In this document: positions 35,301 to 46,700 of the stretch, piece after piece | Numbering within the stretch: the stretch's first letter is position 1 | Layout: each line of letters begins with the position of its first letter | DNA from: Ferruginibacter albus | GTDB taxonomy: Bacteria; Bacteroidota; Bacteroidia; Chitinophagales; Chitinophagaceae | DNA: 64,000 nt | NCBI RefSeq assembly: GCF_020042285.1 | Contig: NZ_CP083388.1 | Location: 1,328,001 to 1,392,000 of the forward strand | Reading direction: 5' to 3' | The notes under the pieces: generated by a model | What the model saw: the letters and a program-made list of their open reading frames with translations, nothing else | Database searches by the model: none | Told to the model about the DNA's origin: nothing | Made by a program: the position numbers and the translations under genes

Positions 35301-38300
35301 TATAAAACTACAGCAGATGAAAATGCAGGTGCATGGTCATTAAAAAAAATATTATTGCCATCCGGAGGTCAAATAGACGTAACGTATGAAAGCGATGATT
35401 ATGCATTTGTTCAGGATAAAAGAGCTTCAGATATGGTGAAAATAATGGGATTTGGCCCTGACCCAGATTATAGTCATCATTCCTATTCACTATTTAATAT
35501 TCTTCCAACATTAGCTTCCAGCGAAAATAATTATGTATTTATTAATGTACCAACATCTTTCTCAAGCAGTAAGGATATCTACAAGTATTATATAGAAGGT
35601 CAAGATCAATTGGCTTTTAAATTAGCTGTTAAAATGCCTAAAGGGTATGAATATATAACGTCTTTTGCCAATGTTGATCCTTCTGATGCTTCTGATCCTT
35701 CTTCCTGTTGTGGAGCAACAACGGTTCAAGGTATTATATGGGTACGATTAAAAAAGGTAGGCGATGGTAATTTTTATAATCCTCTTTCAATTTCAGCAGT
35801 TGAATTTTTAAAGAATCAACTTCCTAATCAAACTTATCCTGTAAACGTGACAGATAACTCAGGGATAATTGCTGTGGGGGGAATGTTACTTAATATGTTA
35901 AGTGGATTAGTTTCTGCTTTTGAAGATCCTGTAAATTCTAAGCGCGGACTAGCCAACCAATGTGACCCAGATAGGTGCTTTGTTCGTCTTAATAATTTTT
36001 TTGGTTGTAAATATGGGGGAGGGCAAAGAGTAAAATCCGTTCAATTAAATGATAATTGGAATAAAATGACAGGGCAGTATAATTCTATGTATGGACAGAC
36101 ATATGATTATACAACCACAGAAAATATTAATGGAGCAGAAAGGACAATAAGTAGTGGAGTTGCCAGCTATGAACCTTCCACAGGGGGAGAAGAAAATCCG
36201 TTTCACACTGCTGTGCAGGTAGAGAATAGATTGCCATTAGGTCCAGCCAGTTATGGTACTATAACTCTTCCTGTTTTAGATGCATTTTTTCCAGCTCCTA
36301 GTGTAGGTTATAGTAAAGTTACTGTACGTTCTATGCATAGAGGAGATTTGCCACCAGGCGTAAATAAATTGCGAAGCGATATTGGTAAACAAGTAACAGA
36401 ATATTATACAGCAAAAGATTTCCCAGTATTCGTCAACAATACATTTTTAGAACCTGGTATTTCTGATAAAGAAAAACATGTTGCACCAGATATATTCAAC
36501 TTTTATTATAAATACTCATTAGACCTAAAATCGCTATCACAAGGCTTTTTAATAGCCACTAATGATATGCATGGTAAAATGAAATCACAGGCTTCTTACC
36601 AGGCAGGAACTGGTACAAATGATGATGAAAAAACGTTAATTAATTATACTGAAAATTTCTATAAAAATACCGGAGCTAATGGTTTAAATGAAAAATTTGA
36701 TTTTGTAAACTCTGATGGAACGATTGTACAAGGTAACATGGGGATTGACGTGGAGTTAATGAACGACACGAGAGAATTTAGTGTAAAATCTACCAGCTTT
36801 GAAGTACAGGGCCAACTTGAATCATTTATAATTCCATGGTTACCTGGCATTTGGCCAGTAACAGGTGAATGTGAAAATACATATAGAGCTGTAACAACAA
36901 CTAAAGTTGTTAATTATCATAGTGTGCTTGATAAAGTAGTTGTAATAGACAAGGGTAGCCAAGTATCTACTCAAAATCTTTTATATGATGCTGAAACTGG
37001 GAATGTAATAGTAAATAGCGCAAATAATGAATTTAATAAGCCTATTTATTCTACGAAGTATCCGGCATATTGGGCTTATAGTGGTATGGGGTTAGCATAT
37101 AAAAATATTGACGCGACTTACAGTGCTACTTTTAAAGAAGGAGTAATAAGTAATTTAAGTGATGGAGCTAATACGCTCAATCCTAAGGATGTATTTGAGA
37201 GTGGCGATGAATTATATGTTTTGGATAAGGGAACAGACCCAACTATTCTTTGTCCACCACCTTCCGGTAATATACAATACACATTATTATGGGCATATGA
37301 CAAAAATAAGAACACCACAGCCCTTGCAGATCCTAATCCAAACTTTGTATTTATGGATGCTTCAGGTAATTTAATTACCAAAAATGATGTCCCTTTTAGA
37401 ATTGTGCGTAGTGGAAAACGAAATATGCTGGATGCTACTCTAGCGACATTTAACGCAATGACCAATCCGATAAAAACTATCACACCTACTACAGAAAATC
37501 CTTATGGAATTGAATATAAGTTATCAGACAATGAAGATGGTTCACAATCTTTACTTATTACGTTTGGAAGTTTTCCAACAAGCGCAATACAATTAGGCGT
37601 ATATCAATCACTAAACGGAGGCGCAAATTGGACCAGTTTGTCTACAAGGGATATAATTAGCCCGAGGTTGTATTCGATTCCTGTTAAAAATACCAATGCA
37701 ATTTATGGAATAAAGTTTGAGGGTGCCAGTTCATCAGTAATACCTTTAAATAATTCTTTAACAGCCGCTGGTCAACATCCTACTGGCACTTCATTCCGGA
37801 AACTTATTGTTGATGCCATTTCTGATAAGGTAGTAAATTCAATGGCGGTTGAGTATAAAGAAAAATGGCAAATAGATAATGATGTATTCAAACACTATAT
37901 AGATGTATTTGATCCTTCTGTTTGTGCAAATGTGCCAAAAGAAGACTGTAGCGGTTACATGGAAAAAACTATCAACCCATATAAAAAAGGCTTAGTAGGT
38001 AATTTCAAACCTTTTGTAAATAAAGTATTTTATGACAAAAGAACAGAAACATATCCATTAATACCTACTAATATTTCTGATAATGGGTACCTCTATAATT
38101 TTGTTAGCTATTGGGGTTTTTATACAAATAATAATTTAAATGGTTCATTAGTTAAAAGCGTTGTACCAAACACTTCTGCTAATATCAAATGGACATTAGG
38201 TGATCAAATTACGAAAATAAATTCCAAAGGGATGGAGTTGGAAACAGTAAACCCTCTTGGAATTTATACAAATGCACAATACGGTTATCTCAAATCACTT

Positions 38301-39920
38301 CCTATAGCGATTACTAATAACGCTCGATCTAACGAATCTGTTTATGCCGGATTTGAAGATGGTGATTTTAATACTGACATTGATCCTGGCACAAAACTCA
38401 ATTGTGCTAAACCTGCTTTAGATTTTACTAATGTTGGAACAATTACTGATACAAAAAATACTAATTTTTCTGCGCATACAGGTAGATATGTATTAGCAAT
38501 ACCTCCAACTGATCCTAATATAGATAACAACTATATAACAATACCTGTAAAAAATCCAAGTTTAATCCCTGATGATTTTAGCATGTCATTTGGTATGTAT
38601 ACGCCAATAATTAAAAATTATACTGATAAAGGAGGAAATGTTATTTCGGGTACAATGGTACAAGATTTTCCTTCTCCTTTTAATAGCTATCAAAAAAATT
38701 ATTCTGATAATCCAAATATCCCATTAAGTTTTGATTCATATATTAAAGGCGATGTAACACTTAATACATCAGTTGTTAATAGCTTTACAAAACCTGTAAT
38801 ATTTTCGCCCGCCGATCATCCTTATAATGATGGTATAGATATTTATAACGGATCTTCTTACACAAGAACTGGGGCAGGCTTTTATCTTGACTTAACAAGT
38901 GACATGGGACGTACCTCCTGTGATGGAAATACAATATTTTCAGAAATAAATTTAGAGCAATATGTACAAATTCCAGAATCAGGCAGATATGGACTCATTA
39001 CAGGCTTTTTTAATAATCTGCCTGATCCTAGTCAGAATTATCCAATATACGATCCGATAAATCCTTGTTATGCTCATACGACCTATTCATACATGAAATT
39101 GAAATATACGTTGACTTCAGTTGATCATCCTTCATATACTCTGCCTCCTATTACTAATCAATTTGACGGTCCGACACCTTCAGGGCATCCTTATCCTTAT
39201 CTTAAAGAATTCGGAGATCCAATGGATTTGTGCGCAGGCATGTATAAGGCCTCTATTTATATTGAAATTTCGTCCTACGCAGCTCAAATTGAATGGCCGA
39301 ATTTTCAGGTAGGATGTAGTCTTGATGCAGGTATTTTATCGCCTCCTTCAGCGCGTCCAGTAGGCTATAAATCTTTAAATTATTCTGAAAGCTCTGGCTG
39401 TCCGGTTATTACGCCTATTGCAGTTACAGATGCAATGTCTAATTCATCCTTTAATATTCTTGCTAATCAAAAAATGGTTTTCAGTGCATGGGTACATGCA
39501 GATTGCAGCAATGTTCAAAATGGAGTAGCGTGTAACCAGGTTAATGCAGAATTTAATGATGGCACTTCTTTTTCTTTAACACCTGCAGGTCCAATAATAG
39601 ATGGTTGGCAACGCTACGAAGGATTATTTACTGCACCATCTTTAGCAACTTCGATGAAATTAAGATTTATTAATAATACGGGCGCACCAATCTATTTTGA
39701 TGATATACGCATTCATCCATTTAACAGTAATATGAAGAGTTATGTGTATGATCCTTTAAGCTTGCGATTAAATGCTGAGTTAGACGAAAATAATTATGCC
39801 AAGTTTTATGAATATGATGAAGAAGGCACTTTAGTTCGAACAAAGGCCGAAACAATAGAAGGAATAAAAACATTAACAGAAACGCGAAGTGCTATTCAAA
39901 AGAATATAACTGGATTTTAA
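32349..39920 (+). CDS. 2523-aa SpvB/Rhs-like secreted shell protein
   Basis: The N-terminus has a signal-like hydrophobic segment (TVAWVLLCTFCFSILPG). From about residue 97 the SpvB/TcaC-like motif is seen: VDLFSGNFNYNIPLLDV and WVGLGWNINPGSITR. The body is beta-rich, and the C-terminus ends with YD repeats (YEYDEEGTLVRTKAE). No RHS-associated core or toxin domain is present. By analogy with Tc toxins it may form one half of a cocoon that holds the toxin encoded by the next Rhs gene. It is among the longest genes of the cluster. Confidence 0.75.
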   Translation: MILQLVRYQKTVAWVLLCTFCFSILPGLTRASNNIATNHYNNIPYIINQPHIFLQEPILKKRNVENKKETTSISKFLNRKQAVLVNSLKQKLDIGGPSQPEMSSFKAIDASNMVDLFSGNFNYNIPLLDVGGYPVNIFYDGSITMEQESSWVGLGWNINPGSITRNTRGVPDDFDGSEEQTETQNMKPNTTWGVTFTPDLEGMGIKVLPKWLTASMQVSFNNYLGPAIDIGLKGAYAHTITQKALSEKSAIGLGYSLSLDAHLSSRDGLTLSPNASLSSTYFNEGKVSSIGNKLSIGTSYNSRYGIKDLQITDQTSASRKEQETPVDGASGSTKITFAKPSYLPSIRMPLSNIAIAGHVQGGFGMFGITLSGDIEAFIQKSYVAQGDITQHKKMIGYLYYQNAASDPNAIMDFSRLNDNEVTPNTPIISAPQYDYDVFTIQGEGTGGSIRAYRNDIGYVRDNYTETKDGNFSLGFDLAGGHLGGNFGIVLTPSKIGQWENGNKLKDIKNFTTASGSFENVYFRNPGETSVLNTGQFDRMGGLDLVRLRLGPDADNPTIEPILEHFDNQGNMITGATTDLSTIQDDKARKKRSQVINFLTAKEASNIGLDKKIKNYLIGSSIVKQNNDNTFSLAYNELDRTINDVDTKKSHRETQISQINVTENNGRRYIYGIPVYNQIQTDFTFSVNENEVAQKPDRVTLSTTSTEPDEGTTAGDHDGYLQKTTTPAYAHSFLLSGVLSPDYVDLTGDGITDDDLGTAVKFDYSKIGIHKWQTPMSGTSGIIDANFNAGKLTETSDDRGLISYGERESWYLRVVESKTMVAIFTLENRHDGKGVFDKLQPIDTYDNSEQLLRRIDLYSKADLYKNGLTGTKPAKPIKTVHFVYDYSLCKNTPDNDRQQGTVNEPNNYGKLTLKEIYFTFNGQENVIKNRYVFSYENTSNKGNPDYTIGASDRWGNYKSALTNPTYGNSSRMKNSDYPYDIQDRSYKTTADENAGAWSLKKILLPSGGQIDVTYESDDYAFVQDKRASDMVKIMGFGPDPDYSHHSYSLFNILPTLASSENNYVFINVPTSFSSSKDIYKYYIEGQDQLAFKLAVKMPKGYEYITSFANVDPSDASDPSSCCGATTVQGIIWVRLKKVGDGNFYNPLSISAVEFLKNQLPNQTYPVNVTDNSGIIAVGGMLLNMLSGLVSAFEDPVNSKRGLANQCDPDRCFVRLNNFFGCKYGGGQRVKSVQLNDNWNKMTGQYNSMYGQTYDYTTTENINGAERTISSGVASYEPSTGGEENPFHTAVQVENRLPLGPASYGTITLPVLDAFFPAPSVGYSKVTVRSMHRGDLPPGVNKLRSDIGKQVTEYYTAKDFPVFVNNTFLEPGISDKEKHVAPDIFNFYYKYSLDLKSLSQGFLIATNDMHGKMKSQASYQAGTGTNDDEKTLINYTENFYKNTGANGLNEKFDFVNSDGTIVQGNMGIDVELMNDTREFSVKSTSFEVQGQLESFIIPWLPGIWPVTGECENTYRAVTTTKVVNYHSVLDKVVVIDKGSQVSTQNLLYDAETGNVIVNSANNEFNKPIYSTKYPAYWAYSGMGLAYKNIDATYSATFKEGVISNLSDGANTLNPKDVFESGDELYVLDKGTDPTILCPPPSGNIQYTLLWAYDKNKNTTALADPNPNFVFMDASGNLITKNDVPFRIVRSGKRNMLDATLATFNAMTNPIKTITPTTENPYGIEYKLSDNEDGSQSLLITFGSFPTSAIQLGVYQSLNGGANWTSLSTRDIISPRLYSIPVKNTNAIYGIKFEGASSSVIPLNNSLTAAGQHPTGTSFRKLIVDAISDKVVNSMAVEYKEKWQIDNDVFKHYIDVFDPSVCANVPKEDCSGYMEKTINPYKKGLVGNFKPFVNKVFYDKRTETYPLIPTNISDNGYLYNFVSYWGFYTNNNLNGSLVKSVVPNTSANIKWTLGDQITKINSKGMELETVNPLGIYTNAQYGYLKSLPIAITNNARSNESVYAGFEDGDFNTDIDPGTKLNCAKPALDFTNVGTITDTKNTNFSAHTGRYVLAIPPTDPNIDNNYITIPVKNPSLIPDDFSMSFGMYTPIIKNYTDKGGNVISGTMVQDFPSPFNSYQKNYSDNPNIPLSFDSYIKGDVTLNTSVVNSFTKPVIFSPADHPYNDGIDIYNGSSYTRTGAGFYLDLTSDMGRTSCDGNTIFSEINLEQYVQIPESGRYGLITGFFNNLPDPSQNYPIYDPINPCYAHTTYSYMKLKYTLTSVDHPSYTLPPITNQFDGPTPSGHPYPYLKEFGDPMDLCAGMYKASIYIEISSYAAQIEWPNFQVGCSLDAGILSPPSARPVGYKSLNYSESSGCPVITPIAVTDAMSNSSFNILANQKMVFSAWVHADCSNVQNGVACNQVNAEFNDGTSFSLTPAGPIIDGWQRYEGLFTAPSLATSMKLRFINNTGAPIYFDDIRIHPFNSNMKSYVYDPLSLRLNAELDENNYAKFYEYDEEGTLVRTKAETIEGIKTLTETRSAIQKNITGF

Positions 39921-39940
39921 ATATAAAAAATTACAAGAAG

Positions 39941-40762
39941 ATGATTAAGAAAACAGCAGTAGCTGTAATCGTGAGTTTGTTATGCCAGTGTTCAATAAAG
40001 GCGCAGCAAAAAAATAATGTAGCCATTATTAAAGAATTTATGGAAATATGTAATAATTATAGGAAGATCCCACTGCAGTTATCGCTTGAATATAATCAGG
40101 GCACTAATTATATTTTAGATAAATCAGACACTGGATCAGTGAAAGCAAACTTTATTTTGGATTCAAATAAATCTTATATGCAGTTTGGTGAAATAGAAGA
40201 AATGGCTAATGATTCTACAGCCCTTATAATAAGTAACCCTATTAAGCATATGACCTTGTTTAAAAACACAAAACAATTGCAACAACAATTGCAAAAAATG
40301 ACAGGTATGATTTTGTCTGATTCAATGATTTTAAAATGGAACGAAAAATATAAAGCTACAAAAAGCAATATATCTACGATAATAACTGAAATAAAATTAA
40401 GTAGCCGCACATTATTAAAGGAGACAAATTTTTCAGAAGAGGAAATAAAAATGCTTTTTAATTCAGAAACAAACGAGCCAGAACAAGTAACAAAATTAAC
40501 TCGGCAGTTGGTGTCAATAGACTCTACAGTATATCAGCAGTTACTTATAAAGCCGACTATGGAAGAGAAATTGATTGTAACAAAAAAAAATAAATACTAT
40601 GTAGTAAAAGAACAGATAAGTACCTACATATATAAAAACATACAACATCAGACTGGTATTTTGGTTCCAGATATAGCAGAAAGAATTCGTAAGAATGAAC
40701 AGGGGCAGTATGTTTCTATAAATAAATATTCTCAATACCAAATATCAACTAATATTAATTAG
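39941..40762 (+). CDS. Secreted hypothetical protein of the Rhs cluster
   Basis: 273 aa with a signal peptide (MIKKTAVAVIVSLLCQCSIK). The mature part is polar, helical and strand mixed, with no catalytic motif. It lies 20 bp after the SpvB-like gene and before the Rhs toxin gene, so it may assist assembly or export. Function not recognised. Confidence 0.6.
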   Translation: MIKKTAVAVIVSLLCQCSIKAQQKNNVAIIKEFMEICNNYRKIPLQLSLEYNQGTNYILDKSDTGSVKANFILDSNKSYMQFGEIEEMANDSTALIISNPIKHMTLFKNTKQLQQQLQKMTGMILSDSMILKWNEKYKATKSNISTIITEIKLSSRTLLKETNFSEEEIKMLFNSETNEPEQVTKLTRQLVSIDSTVYQQLLIKPTMEEKLIVTKKNKYYVVKEQISTYIYKNIQHQTGILVPDIAERIRKNEQGQYVSINKYSQYQISTNIN

Positions 40763-40777
40763 AGGTAGAGAGTGCTT

Positions 40778-43700
40778 ATGTATATTAAGAATAAGCGAAT
40801 CTACAATATTGCAAAACAGCTGTATAAAGCACAAATTATGTGTAAAAATATGAAAATGATTTTCCTGCAATTTGATATATTTTCTAAAAAAACATTTCGT
40901 TTTTTAGGAATAATAATAGCTATATTTTTAACAACCAGCAGTTGTTACGCAATTGGCGACGAAGGTATTGAAGAAACAATACTTGGTAAGCCTATAAAAG
41001 GGACAGTTGATGTGACAACACCTCCAACACCTAGCTTGGCAATAGCTAAGGATGCTTTTTCCACTTTGCAATATGCCCGGAATACTAATCAAATAGATGA
41101 AAGAATTAAAAATGTAATTACGCTTAGTATTGTAGAAGAAGCAAATATTTTAATACCGGATAACTTTACCGCATCTGTAACTGTACATATTGAATACGGT
41201 CAATCTGCTACACAAACTACAGCAACAGACCAAACACTTACAGTTACTTTTAATAAAGAGGAGGGATCGAAATACAATTCAAAAAGCTATTTCTCTTTTG
41301 AAAATGCGAAATACGTGAAAATAAGCATTGTCAATGCAAATGATATAAATGTTCCAATGGTAGAAGGAGTGGATATGCGAAATGTGCTATTGCTTACAAA
41401 CGAAATGAAGGTAACACGTTATTATACATTGGCTAATAATGTAACTCCTTTGCCTTCAACTTTTACTGGGCAAATGGTTGGTGATGAATATAAAATAGAT
41501 TGGCAATGGCCGGCAGATGCAGGGTATAACTATACTCAATTGGAATGGACATGGTTAGAAAATGATGAAAACGATCAATATAAAAACCTCGACCAGAGTA
41601 TTAACATGGATCAATTGTTTAAAAATAATGCAACAAGAGTAGATATCAGCATAAAATATGAAAAACAATATTTTAAAATTCCTTTGTATTATGATGGAAT
41701 TGGGAAATTATATTATCGTATAAGAGCAGTAAATGTTAATAATAATGGTACACGAATGGAAGGACCTTGGACATTAGGAACACCATATGATTTTACCGGA
41801 CATGAACCAGATTTAAATTGGCAAGTTACTACTACCTATGCTGAAGATGGCAAACATAAGACAGTAATGCAATATTTTGACGGCTCTCTGCGAAACCGGC
41901 AAACAGTGACAAAAGATAATGTAACTGAAAATGTAGTTACTGCAGAAACTTTTTACGATGGTCAAGGGCGAGCTGCTGTTCAAGTATTACCAGCGCCAGG
42001 AATAAGCAATGTTATACAATATATTAAAGGACTCAATTTATTTAATGGACAGACCCTTCAAAGTAATACTGATCCTTTTCCTGGTCTACCTAAAGACCCG
42101 GCAATGTTTTCTTTTGATATAAATTATAGCACTCCCGAACTACTTACCTCTTCATCAACTTCATCTGTACAGGGGGCATCTCAATATTATAGTAGTGATA
42201 ACGCTAATAAAGCTGCGGAGAATGCATACATACCTGATGCCGAAAAATATCCATACACTGTAACTCGATATACCCCGGATGCAACAGGTAGAATTGCCTC
42301 TCAAAGTGGTGTTGGTGCAGCATTTAAAGCTGGTAGTGGAAAAGAAACAAAATATTATTATGGTGACGCAGAACAGGAAATGTTGGATGGTTTGTTTGGT
42401 ACAGAGGTAGGTAATAAATCTCATTATTTTAAAAACATGGTAAAAGATGCTAACGGGCAAATGAGTGTGAGTTATGTTGATATGCATGGACGAACTATTG
42501 CTACCGCATTAGCTGGAGATGCTCCTGCTAATCTTGCATACATTAATGATCCTAAAGACAATCCAAAATATGCAACTGATTATCCTGGACAAACCCCTAC
42601 TTCTGATTTAACAAGGAATCTTTTAGATAATCCGTACGATAATAACTCTAACGATAATAGTGCTAACATGATTGTAGGTAATTCTATACAATCAGTAAGC
42701 TCTATATTAGTTCCTGCAACAACTAAATACACATTTAATTATTCTTTAAATCCACAGGCATTACAGGAAATGTCATGCATCACACATACTCCTCCTACTC
42801 CTTTATGTTTTGATTGTATGTATAATTTAGAGTTCTCAATAGTAGATGAAACAGGTGAATTGGATAATCCTGTGATACTTACAAAAAAGTTTAATAATAT
42901 TAAATTGAATCCTGATGATGATTGTAGTACACCAACCCCTTTATTTAGCCAAAGTGATAATGTAACAGATGAGTGTAGTGGAAATAATTCTACTCCAAAC
43001 AGTCAAATAATCTTTTGTTATACTCTACCTCCAGGATCTTATTCTATACGAAAAACATTAACCATTAGTGATGAAAGCCTGGAAGCCAATAAGCAACTTT
43101 ATATTAAAGATGCTATATGCCAGGTCAACTATGACGCTATTTACAATAGTATTAAAGCAACCCTAGAAGCATCGTCTGATTGTGGAAATCCAGATGCTCA
43201 AAATATAACATGCCAACAGTGTTTAGACAATATCGGAGACCCCAACAACACAGGGGATATTACCGCATATAAAAATAACTATTTAACATCACTTCATATA
43301 GATCCTAACGGAGCCATATCGCCTGAGCTTTTAAATGAAATTCAAGAAAATTTTAGTACACAACGTGCGAGATGTAATGCACTCAATCCTAATATATCTC
43401 ATTTAAATGTCAGCAAACGTGAATTAATGTTACATGATATGAAACCGTTTTTTGGTCAATATGCTTTAGATAACCTTAAACTCCCAGCTGATCAAGTACA
43501 AAATATTAATACTACAGGTAATACAACAGGAGATACTAATCCATTTTATGCGTTGTATGATGTTCTTTATATAGGGGCAACAAGACCAACACCTTTATTT
43601 AAACTTCCTAAAAAAGAAGATGGAACAGTTGGGGCTTATCTTGACAAATCAGGGAATGTTTATCCTGCTGCAACAGATCCAACTCAATTATCGATTGCCG

Positions 43701-46700
43701 ATTTCGCAAATCAATTTCAGGATCAATGGGAAGAACAATTATTACCTTATCACCCAGAGTATCAAAAATTGCTTTTTGCCGAACAAAACCTTCAGTCAGT
43801 ATATGATTGGGATAGTAGATTCAAGAATATGGATTATGCTACAGCTTATGGACAATATTTATCTACAGCTACTTCCATAGTTGATAATGATCCATTTTAT
43901 CAAATGTGTTTAACTGGTGATTCAAGAGCCCAAATGCTTAGGACAAATATGATAAAAAAGCTTCAGGAAATTAGCAGTACCTACATGGCTTTAGCAGGAG
44001 GAGCCAAAGTAAATATGTGGCAAGCTGCTTATGGTAGTGTAATTGGCAGGAGAGATGGCCTTGTTAATCCAAGTGATGCTACTGCCTTTACAAATGACTG
44101 CCAAAATGCTCCATCTAAGCCTCAAGTATTATCCTATTACTCCGGGTTACTTAATAGTGTGGAAATTAACCAGTTTTGGACAAATTTTCAAGGTATGTAT
44201 TCTTCCGCGAGAGAATCAGATATAAATCAATATATCGATTATAATGTACCTCTTTCTAATGCCGATCAGTTAATAAGCAAACACTATATACTTCGTTTTC
44301 CTGTTAATAATGATCAAATTGCGACACAAAGTGGATTTAATTCATGGTATAATGACCCTACTCATAGCACATCAGTTTTTCCAACAACATCACCACAAAG
44401 TCAGTGTGAAGCTTATATTGCTACATGGACGAATGAATTACTACAATGCGATCAATTAGCAAGCAGAAGTGATAAAGATCAAATTATTCAAAGAATTATA
44501 GATGGAATGGAGTCGGTTTGTGAAAGAAGTATTGATGTCAATAATCCTTATGGCTCTTCTAATGCGCCTAATACCCCAACTGGCAACTATTCAAGTTTTG
44601 AAGACGTCATAACCGATGTATTTGCATCTGTAAACCCACCTATTGATATTAGCAATTTTTGCAACCCATACGTCATAGAAAGTCCAAAACCTTATGGGAA
44701 GTCCCCACAATTAATACCTACTATCACAGATCATATTGATGATTGTTACTGTACCCAATTTTCACAGATAAAAGAACAAATTGCGGGGCATATTAATTAT
44801 TTCTCTGTTAATGCCTATCTAAAACAAGAATATGGGCAAACCATTACCGAAGATTTGTATAATGCACTCGAAGATTATTGTGATGGAGGTCTACAATTCC
44901 GTCCCACAGGTACAGATGGCGAAGAAGCATCTAGTACACCTCCATTTGCACCATTTTCTTATCCCCAGCCAATACCTGATTATTTACAATGTAATTATGT
45001 AAGAGAATGTTTAACTTGTTCTCAGTTGAGTTCTTATATTCAACAATACTATGATCAATTTCATATCTTGCCGGTTTTTGCCCCTGCTGATAATATTTCA
45101 TTTACTGAAAGTGAAATTGCTATAAACGAGTCTTTCGCAAGGTTTGTAAATTATAAAACAGGATTTCAATTAACTTGGCTCGATTACTTTAAGAAAGCAA
45201 ATGAAAATGGCTGTACTCTTAGCCAATTTTCTTCCAACACTAATGCTTCGCAAACAGTTGTATGTAAAAGCAGTCAACCGCTTACTGATGCTTCTGATAT
45301 TAAGCCACAGAATAAATGTAAGCAAGTAGATGATATGGCAGCTGCAATAGCAAAACATATTTATAATTTACAGATGCAATATTTGCTCAGAAATTTTGAA
45401 ACTGATTATCGTGCAAAATGCCTGGGTGTCCAAAGTATAGAAACATTTTCAGTAACGTATAAACCCAAAGAATATCATTACACTTTATATTACTACGATC
45501 AGGCTGGTAATTTAGTTAAAACCGTGCCTCCGAAAGGTGTAAATCCTAATTTTACAAAGACTTTTACAGATGCAGTAGAAGCAGCTAAGTTAGCTGGTAG
45601 TTCTTATGTTCCTACTCATACTTTAAGTACAAATTACCGTTACAATAGCCTTAATCAGGTAATTGCGCAAAGTACTCCTGATGCCAATACTTCATTGTTT
45701 TGGTACGATAGATTAGGTCGCTTGCTTGTGAGCCAAAATGCACAACAAAAAATAGATAATAAATATAGTTACACAGTATACGATGGTTTGGGAAGAATTA
45801 TAGAAGTAGGACAAAAGCCACAGGCTGCAAATAGTATGAACCAAACAATTAGCTCCAGTGTGCGAGTTGGTAGCAATCCTACGCCATACGAAACCTGGTT
45901 TAATAATAATAGTTATGGTTCCAGGGAGCAAATAACTTGTACTCATTATGATGTTTGGTATGACCTATTTCATAATAATCATCCTACTACTGATTTTACA
46001 GACCAACAAAATTTACGTAACAGGGTTAGTTATACTACCTATACGTCTATAGCAACATCACCATCCAATCCTGACGGTGATTATTACACGGGCACTTTCT
46101 ATTCTTATGATATCCATGGGAATGTAAACACATTATTGCAAGATTATAAGGGAGTAGTTCCAATAGGAGATCCTAATCGCTTTAAAACAATTGATTATGA
46201 TTATGATCTGCTAAGTGGTAAAGTAAACCAGGTAAGCTATCAACCTAACCGGTTAGATGCTTTTTATCACCGGTATATGTATGATGCAGAAAATAGGCTG
46301 ATTGAAGTACAAACAAGTAAAGATCAAATAGTGTGGGAGCATGATGCCAAATACAATTATTACAAACATGGACTACTTGCCCGTACTATATTAGGTCAAT
46401 TGCAGGTACAAGGTTTAGATTATGCATATACTTTGCAAGGTTGGTTAAAAGGTGTTAATAGTACAAGCCTCGACGGTACTACGGATATTGGAAAAGATGG
46501 CTCACCATCAACAGGAACCTTAGGACCTAATCCAGTAGCTCGTGATGTTTATGGATTTGCATTACATTATTATGATAATTTATCTTCAGCAGCAGGAGCA
46601 AAAGACTACTCTTCCATTAGTGGAACAAGTGCGTTTGCTAATATTATCAGCGATGGAAGTTTTAAATCTCTTTATAATGGCAATATTGCAGGGATAAGTA